Assembly (NCBI GenBank): GCA_025928415.1
Contig: JAICJK010000172.1
Location: forward strand, 1 to 6,064
Source: Solirubrobacteraceae bacterium
GTDB lineage: Bacteria > Actinomycetota > Thermoleophilia > Solirubrobacterales > Solirubrobacteraceae
Length of the DNA: 6,064 nt
Direction of reading: 5' to 3'
Position 1 is the first letter of the stretch; every line of letters starts with the position of its first letter. Below the pieces are notes generated by a model. It did not search any database, had not been told where the DNA came from, and saw nothing but the letters and a program-made list of their open reading frames with translations. A program made the position numbers and the translations under genes. This document shows, in pieces, positions 1 to 4,283 of this stretch.

Positions 1-446
1 GCGGGCGGCACGGTCGCGGTCCCGGCGGGGGTGAACGGCGCCGCGGTCGGGGTGGCGGGCAGCGTGTCCGCCTTGTCGCCGGAGGAGCTCAACCCCAGCG
101 CCCCGGCGACCGCCGCCGCGGCGAGGACGAGCACCAGCACGCCGATCCCCAGCAGCGCCGGCCGCGTGCGGCGCGGCGACCGGCCGGCGTTCAGGGCGAT
201 CCGCCCGCCCGGGTCGGCGTGGTCGATCGCCGGCACCGGGCGGACGCCGGCGAGGGCCAGCGCGGCGGCGATCCGGGCGCGAGCCTCGGGCGTCGGCTCC
301 CGCTCGCCGAAGGCGGCCAGGAGCTGCTCGAGGGTGGCCGACCGGTCGCCCGGGCGCCCGGAGCGGGCGGCGCGGGCGATCCGCCCGGCGACCTCGAGGT
401 CGCCCAGTGGGACGGGCCGCTCGTCACCGGGGACCATGGCGGGCAT
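1..446 (-). CDS. Single-pass membrane protein of unknown function (partial, C-terminus beyond left edge)
   Basis: I do not recognise this gene. Reading leftward from ATG 446 gives 148 codons without a stop, up to the window edge. Residues 1-95 are a soluble, Ala/Arg/Glu-rich region with likely amphipathic helices around 36-67 (TLEQLLAAFGERE, then EARARIAAALALAG). A basic patch, RSPRRTR at 89-95, precedes one hydrophobic segment at about 97-119 (LLGIGVLVLVLAAAAVAGAL). A Ser/Gly stretch and a Pro/Thr/Ala-rich linker follow (about 120-148). By the positive-inside rule the N-terminus is cytosolic and the Pro/Thr-rich part is outside. That layout fits membrane-anchored regulators such as anti-sigma-like proteins or proteins with an external domain, but no zinc-binding anti-sigma motif or other signature is visible. 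A second in-frame ATG lies at 437; neither start has a clear Shine-Dalgarno. This frame has the expected G/C third positions and a coherent topology, unlike the overlapping alternatives. It diverges from the gene at 536. Confidence 0.72.
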   Translation of the reverse strand, partial: MPAMVPGDERPVPLGDLEVAGRIARAARSGRPGDRSATLEQLLAAFGEREPTPEARARIAAALALAGVRPVPAIDHADPGGRIALNAGRSPRRTRPALLGIGVLVLVLAAAAVAGALGLSSSGDKADTLPATPTAAPFTPAGTATVPP

Positions 447-535
447 GTTGGCAAGACGGTCGGTCGCCTGACGCCCCGCGCCGGATCGCCTTACACCGGG
501 CCGACGCGGGACGGACTACCCTGTCCGTCAGTCCG
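447..535. promoter_or_regulatory. Divergent intergenic region (likely promoters for both flanking genes)
   Basis: These 89 bases separate the minus-strand membrane protein (start 446) from the plus-strand zinc ribbon-PAS gene (start 536), so promoters in both directions are expected here. On the plus strand TACCCT at 517-522 fits the actinobacterial TAnnnT -10 pattern and would start transcription near 529, leaving a leader of only a few bases. No convincing -35 is present; TTACAC at 491-496 would need a 20-base spacer. On the minus strand I see no good TAnnnT box. Neither gene has a clear Shine-Dalgarno, which fits leaderless or very short-leader mRNAs, common in Actinomycetota. Confidence 0.45.
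510..529. promoter_or_regulatory. Perfect 7-bp inverted repeat around a -10-like hexamer (candidate operator)
   Basis: GACGGAC at 510-516 is matched exactly by its reverse complement GTCCGTC at 523-529, and the six bases between them are TACCCT, the best -10 candidate for the downstream gene. A further GTCCG follows at 531-535, directly before the ATG at 536. A dyad centred on a -10 element is a plausible repressor site; as RNA it could form a 7-bp hairpin with a 6-base loop only if transcription starts upstream of it. The repeat is seen directly; its function is inferred. Confidence 0.4.
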
Positions 536-985
536 ATGGCCCATCTGTTCATCTGCCCCAACTGCGGCAACCGCACCGCCGCGACCGAGCGCACCGCCGG
601 CTTCCGCTCACAACCCAAGGGCTGCACGAAGTGCGGCTTCGGCTTCCTCTTCGAGCTGCTCGACGACTACTACCCGGCGCCCGACGCCGCCTTCTTCGCC
701 TGCGACCAGCAGGGCAACGTGATCGCCTGCGGGCGCGGCTCCTTCGAGCTGACCGGCCTCGACGACGAGCAGGTCATCGGCCGCCCCGTGCGCCAGGTCC
801 TCGGCCTGGCCTTCGACGAGGGCGACGACCCGGTGCAGACCGCGCTGGAGTGGGGCGTGCGCCAGCTCGGCAAGCCCGTGGCCGTCAACGCGGAGGGCGA
901 CCTCCCGGCCCGCGCCACGGCCGACCTGTTCCCCGCCTACGATGACGACGGCGGGCTCCTGCTGGTGCTCACCCCGGACAAGTAG
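536..985 (+). CDS. Small zinc ribbon-PAS domain protein, function unknown
   Basis: This predicts a 149-aa soluble cytosolic protein. At the N-terminus, CPNC (7-10) and CTKC (30-33) make a CxxC-x19-CxxC zinc ribbon, a fold used for metal, nucleic acid or protein contacts. Residues about 48-148 look like a PAS domain: AAFFACDQQGNVIACG, then FELTGLDDEQVIGRPV, as in classic PAS cores, ending in a strand LLLVLTP. PAS domains sense ligands, redox state or light, or mediate dimerisation. There is no kinase, cyclase, DNA-binding or membrane segment, so any output must pass through a partner. Extra cysteines C56 and C65 lie in the PAS part. I chose ATG 536 because it gives a clean start just before the zinc ribbon and sits about 7 bases after the likely transcription start; the in-frame GTG at 407 would overlap the divergent gene. 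Its stop is 45 bases before secDF on the same strand, suggesting co-transcription. Confidence 0.8.
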   Translation: MAHLFICPNCGNRTAATERTAGFRSQPKGCTKCGFGFLFELLDDYYPAPDAAFFACDQQGNVIACGRGSFELTGLDDEQVIGRPVRQVLGLAFDEGDDPVQTALEWGVRQLGKPVAVNAEGDLPARATADLFPAYDDDGGLLLVLTPDK

Positions 986-1030
986 CGCCGGCCCCCGCCC
1001 CGACCCGCCCCACCCCTTCCCGAGAGCCCC
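986..1030 (+). other. C-rich spacer before secDF
   Basis: Thirty of these 45 bases are C, with no T until the last third, so the transcript here would be C-rich and largely unstructured. It holds no promoter-like hexamer and no hairpin. GAGAG at 1022-1026 is the only Shine-Dalgarno-like stretch before the TTG start at 1031, and it is weak, with a 4-base spacing. Such C-rich, unstructured RNA resembles a Rho loading site, but composition alone cannot show that it works as one. Confidence 0.35.
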
Positions 1031-3937
1031 TTGACCGACCGCCGCCGCAACCTCGCCGTCCTGCTGCTCGTCGGGCTCCTGCTCGCGGGCTCCGTCGCGG
1101 CGATCGTGGCCAAGACCACGCGCCTCGGCCTGGACCTCAAGGGCGGCGTCGAGCTCGTCTACCAGGCCAAGCCCACGAAGTTCTCGGCGGTCACGGCCGA
1201 CGCCGTGGAGCGTTCGATCGAGATCATGCGCAAGCGCGTCGACGCGCTCGGCGTCGCCGAGCCGGAGATCCAGCGCTCGGGCTCCGACCAGATCTCGGTG
1301 TCGCTGCCGGACGTCAAGAACGCCGACCAGGCCGCCGCGCAGGTCGGCACCACCGCGCAGCTCTTCTTCTACGACTGGGAGAAGAACGTCCTCGACCAGA
1401 ACTGCAAGCCCGCCCCGACGGACTTCGCGGTCACCGGCGGCCCGAGCGCGGGCTCCGCGGCGTCGCTGTCGCAGTTCGACGCGGTGGCGCGCGCCCGCCG
1501 CTGCCCGCCCGTCACGAAGGGCATCCAGAGCGCCACCCAGACGAAGTACTACCTCGTCGACACGCAGGCCAAGAAGGTCCTCGCCGGGCCGGAGGAGAAG
1601 CAGGCCGACCTCAACGGCGTCGCCCGCGCCACGCCCAAGGGCCGGATCCAGGTCTGGAAGGTCAACCCCGGGACGATCATCGTCCAGGCCGAGTCGGCCA
1701 ACACGGCGACCAGCAGCGACAAGACGGCGAAGAAGGGGCCCAACGCCTACTACGTCCTGCGCGACGACTTCTCGCTGCGCGGCACGGACATCAAGAACCC
1801 CGAGCAGAACTTCGATCCGCAGACCCAGGCGCCGAACGTCACCTTCGACTTCACGAGCGCGGGGCGCAAGAAGTGGCAGCAGACGACGCGCGCCATCGCC
1901 CAGCGCGGGGCGAACTTCGTCGCCACCAGCGACGGCCAGGTCGTCACCAGCGCCCAGCAGAAGTTCCAGCACTTCGCGATCGTGCTGGACAACCAGCTCA
2001 TCTCGGTCCCGTACATCGACTACCAGCAGAACCCGGACGGGATCGACGGCGCCAACGGATCGGAGATCTCGGGCGGCTTCACGATCCAGACCGCCCAGGC
2101 GCTGGCCAACCAGCTCAAGTACGGCGCGCTGCCGGTCAACCTCGAGCTGATCTCGCAGTCGCAGGTCTCGGCGACGCTGGGCAAGGAGGCGCTGAACCAG
2201 GGCCTGATCGCGGGCATCGTCGGCTTCGCGATCGTCGCGCTGTTCCTGCTGACCTTCTACCGCTTCCTCGGCCTGATCGCGGTCGGCGCCCTGTGCGTCT
2301 ACGCGATCTACCTGTTCGCGCTGATCAAGCTCATCCCGATCACGCTGACGCTGCCCGGCATCGCGGGCCTGATCCTCACCGTGGGGGTGGCCGCCGACGC
2401 GAACATCGTGATCTTCGAACGCGTCAAGGAGGAGATCCGCGCGGGCAGATCCGTGCCCGCCGGCATCGCCGCGGGCTACCGCAAGGGCCTGGCGGCGATC
2501 ATCGACGCGAACGTCGTGACGTTCATGGTCGCCTTCATCCTGTTCGTGCTCTCCACGGCCGGGGTCAAGGGCTTCGCGTTCGTGCTGGGCATCGGCACGC
2601 TGGTCTCGCTGTTCACGGCGATCCTGCTCACGCAGGCCGTCCTGAGCACGATGGGCCGCTCGCGGCTGATCACCCACCCGGCCGCGCTCGGCTTCCGCAA
2701 GGGCCGCAAGGCCCCGTGGGACGGCTTCGACTTCATGGGCGCGTCGCGGTGGTTCTTCTCCGCCTCGGGCGTGATCCTGCTCATCGGCGCGCTGGCCATC
2801 GGCGCCAAGGGCCTGACCTTCGGCATCGACTTCGAGTCGGGCACCCGCGTGCGCACCGCCCTGGTCAAGCCGGCCAACGAGGACGGCATCCGCCAGGCCC
2901 TGAAGGGGACCGCGGCCGGCGCCGACGCCGAGGTCCAGCGCGTCACCGACAAGAGCCTGGGCACCAACGCCTTCCAGATCTCCACCGCCGAGCTGAAGCC
3001 CGACCAGGTCGCGCAGGTCACCGACGCGCTGCAGCGGGCCTACGGGATCCGCGGCCAGCCGGACACGCAGTCGATCGGCCCGACGTTCGGCAACACCGTC
3101 GCCAAGGGCGCGGTGATCGCGATCCTGGTGTCGCTGCTGGTGATCAGCGCCTACATCGCGCTGCGCTTCGAGTGGAAGTACGCGGTGCCGGTGGTCATCG
3201 CCCTGGCGCACGACCTCCTCATCACGGCGGGCGTCTACGCCCTGACGGGCCGGGAGGTGACGACGTCGACGGTCGCGGCGCTGCTGACCATCCTCGGCTA
3301 CTCCCTCTACGACACGATCATCGTGTTCGACCGCGTGCGCGAGAACGTCCCGCGGATGCCGCGGGCCGCGTTCTCGCAGATCGTCAACCGCTCGATGAGC
3401 GAGGTGCTGACCCGGTCGCTGGCCACGTCGTTCTCGACGGCGCTGCCGATCCTGGCCCTGCTGCTGTTCGGCGGCCCGACGCTCAAGGACTTCGCCTTCG
3501 CGCTGCTCGTCGGCACGATCTCCGGCGCCTACTCGTCGATCTTCATCGCCAGCCCGGTGCTCACGCACTGGAAGGAGCGCGAGTCGGTCTACGAGCGCCG
3601 CGCGGCGCGGATCCGCCAGGAGTCCGGCGGCGTCGTGCCGGCCTACGCGGGCTCGGCGACGGGCGCTCCCGTGGACGTGGCCCCGCCGGAGCGCAAGCCG
3701 CGCCGCAGCGTGTTCGCGCCCGACGACCCCACGCAGGGCGTGTCGCGGACGGAGTTCGACGCCATGGTGCAGGACCTGCACGCCGACGCGCCGCCGCGCG
3801 GGACGGCGACCCAGGAGCACGACGACGAGCCCGATCCCGCGGCCGACCTGACCCCGGAGGACCTCGTGATCAAGGAGCCCAAGCGCCGCGACAAGCCCAA
3901 GCGCCCGCGCAACACCCGCCACGGGAGGAACCGCTGA
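1031..3937 (+). CDS. secDF: Fused SecD-SecF protein translocase subunit
   Basis: This 968-aa membrane protein works with SecYEG, using the proton gradient to pull exported proteins across the membrane after SecA has pushed them. The SecD half has TM1 at about 8-27, the LGLDLKGG motif (32-39), an external P1 domain (about 40-385) and five further membrane segments from about 391, with D456 in VAADANIVIFER. The SecF half begins at about 574 (TM7), then GIDFESGT (598-605), a short external domain, and TM8-12 from about 690, with GYSLYD ending at D761, and R795. D761 and R795 are 34 residues apart, as are D637 and R671 of Thermus SecDF; D456 corresponds to Thermus D340 (family knowledge), so the proton path looks intact. 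YSLYD, rather than SLND, is typical of Actinomycetota. A charged tail of about 120 residues (848-968) ends in a Lys/Arg-rich cluster. The TTG start is chosen because it directly precedes TM1; its ribosome binding site is weak. Confidence 0.97.
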   Translation: MTDRRRNLAVLLLVGLLLAGSVAAIVAKTTRLGLDLKGGVELVYQAKPTKFSAVTADAVERSIEIMRKRVDALGVAEPEIQRSGSDQISVSLPDVKNADQAAAQVGTTAQLFFYDWEKNVLDQNCKPAPTDFAVTGGPSAGSAASLSQFDAVARARRCPPVTKGIQSATQTKYYLVDTQAKKVLAGPEEKQADLNGVARATPKGRIQVWKVNPGTIIVQAESANTATSSDKTAKKGPNAYYVLRDDFSLRGTDIKNPEQNFDPQTQAPNVTFDFTSAGRKKWQQTTRAIAQRGANFVATSDGQVVTSAQQKFQHFAIVLDNQLISVPYIDYQQNPDGIDGANGSEISGGFTIQTAQALANQLKYGALPVNLELISQSQVSATLGKEALNQGLIAGIVGFAIVALFLLTFYRFLGLIAVGALCVYAIYLFALIKLIPITLTLPGIAGLILTVGVAADANIVIFERVKEEIRAGRSVPAGIAAGYRKGLAAIIDANVVTFMVAFILFVLSTAGVKGFAFVLGIGTLVSLFTAILLTQAVLSTMGRSRLITHPAALGFRKGRKAPWDGFDFMGASRWFFSASGVILLIGALAIGAKGLTFGIDFESGTRVRTALVKPANEDGIRQALKGTAAGADAEVQRVTDKSLGTNAFQISTAELKPDQVAQVTDALQRAYGIRGQPDTQSIGPTFGNTVAKGAVIAILVSLLVISAYIALRFEWKYAVPVVIALAHDLLITAGVYALTGREVTTSTVAALLTILGYSLYDTIIVFDRVRENVPRMPRAAFSQIVNRSMSEVLTRSLATSFSTALPILALLLFGGPTLKDFAFALLVGTISGAYSSIFIASPVLTHWKERESVYERRAARIRQESGGVVPAYAGSATGAPVDVAPPERKPRRSVFAPDDPTQGVSRTEFDAMVQDLHADAPPRGTATQEHDDEPDPAADLTPEDLVIKEPKRRDKPKRPRNTRHGRNR
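3923..3930 (+). promoter_or_regulatory. Strong ribosome binding site for the small membrane protein
   Basis: GGGAGGAA ends six bases before the ATG at 3937 and lies inside the last secDF codons. It is the clearest Shine-Dalgarno in the window. With the TGATG stop-start overlap it decides the start of the downstream gene and indicates translational coupling to secDF. Confidence 0.85.
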
Positions 3938-4224
3938 TGGGCGCACTGGCCTGGGTCATGATGGGGCTCGCCCTGTGGCACTTCACGGTGTTCCTCCCCG
4001 ACCGCTTCTGGGGCGGCATCGTGGGGGCGGTCATCGGCGCGGTCCTCGGTGCGTTCCTGTTCGGGCTGTTCGTCAACGGCCTGACCGTCCCGGGGCGCGG
4101 CGACACGCACCTGCTCACCGCGCTGGAGGCGGTGCCCGGCGCGGTGATCGGCCTGGCCGCGGTCTGGCTGGAGGGCGCACGGCGCTCGGGTGCCCGCCGC
4201 CCCGCGGCCCGCGCCGCCCGCTGA
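3937..4224 (+). CDS. Small three-segment membrane protein, GlsB/YeaQ-like
   Basis: This 95-aa protein has three hydrophobic segments, at about 3-20, 25-47 and 63-79, and a basic tail (ARRSGARRPAARAAR). The Gly/Ala-rich middle segment (GGIVGAVIGAVLGAFLFG) resembles the small GlsB/YeaQ/YmgE 'transglycosylase-associated' stress membrane proteins, whose molecular role is not settled. The match is by pattern only, so 'hypothetical membrane protein' is the safe name. The ATG overlaps the secDF TGA by one base (TGATG) and has a strong ribosome binding site, so translation is very probably coupled to secDF. Membrane location and coupling make an accessory role beside SecDF plausible, but this is inference. 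The basic tail puts the C-terminus in the cytosol and, with three segments, the N-terminus outside. The long open frame running through it from far upstream in the same frame is a composition artefact; only the part from 3937 reads as a real protein. Confidence 0.85.
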   Translation: MGALAWVMMGLALWHFTVFLPDRFWGGIVGAVIGAVLGAFLFGLFVNGLTVPGRGDTHLLTALEAVPGAVIGLAAVWLEGARRSGARRPAARAAR

Positions 4225-4241
4225 GCGCCGAGCCCGGTGCC

Positions 4242-4264
4242 GGCGCCGCCGTTCCGTCGGCGCC
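4242..4264 (+). other. GC-rich hairpin between the small membrane gene and recJ
   Basis: GGCGCCG (4242-4248) and CGGCGCC (4258-4264) can pair as a 7-bp stem around a 9-base loop, 17 bases after the stop at 4224. There is no U-tract, so it is not a standard intrinsic terminator. It could be a weak terminator or transcript-end stabiliser, or chance in such GC-rich DNA. It abuts the promoter-like dyad of recJ. Confidence 0.25.
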
Positions 4265-4282
4265 CCGGCCTAGGCTGCCGGG
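4264..4282 (+). promoter_or_regulatory. Candidate recJ promoter: TAGGCT inside an inverted repeat
   Basis: TAGGCT at 4271-4276 fits the TAnnnT -10 pattern. Transcription would start about 7-8 bases downstream, at or near the CTG at 4284 that best fits the start of RecJ. CCCGGC (4264-4269) and GCCGGG (4277-4282) flank the hexamer as a perfect 6-bp inverted repeat, and GCCTAGGC (4268-4275) is itself a palindrome. No recognisable -35 is present at normal spacing. There is no Shine-Dalgarno before the gene, which fits a leaderless mRNA. Confidence 0.4.
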
Positions 4283-4283
4283 T

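Noticed and set aside
407..535. An N-terminal extension of the zinc ribbon-PAS protein to GTG 407
   Set aside because: It would overlap the start of the divergent gene and the promoter-like dyad, and the extra residues do not look like a conserved domain.
31..722. Plus-strand open frames at 31-471 and 219-722, and a minus-strand frame at 191-454
   Set aside because: They overlap the membrane protein read from 446 leftward and the PAS gene, have Ser/Arg/Pro-rich translations, and lack any membrane span or domain.
2834..2842. SecF motif GIDFESGT, with Ser in place of the usual first Gly, as a sign of inactivation
   Set aside because: The rest of the motif and the proton-path residues D456, D761 and R795 are present, so this is more likely lineage variation.
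608..3946. A 1112-codon open frame on the minus strand opposite secDF
   Set aside because: It is an antisense shadow of secDF: high GC removes stop codons, and its translation is an Arg/Asp/Val/Leu-rich low-complexity string with no fold or motif.
1873..4224. A 783-codon plus-strand open frame through secDF
   Set aside because: Only the last 95 codons (from 3937) read as a real protein. The upstream part is His/Arg/Pro/Gly-rich, out of frame with secDF and without motifs.
4242..4264. Intrinsic terminator after the small membrane gene
   Set aside because: The stem is only 7 bp with a 9-base loop and no U-tract, so I list it as a hairpin and not as a terminator.
3975..4283. GTG 3975 as the recJ start
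   Set aside because: It would overlap most of the small membrane gene and add about 100 residues of shadow-like sequence before the RecJ N-terminus.
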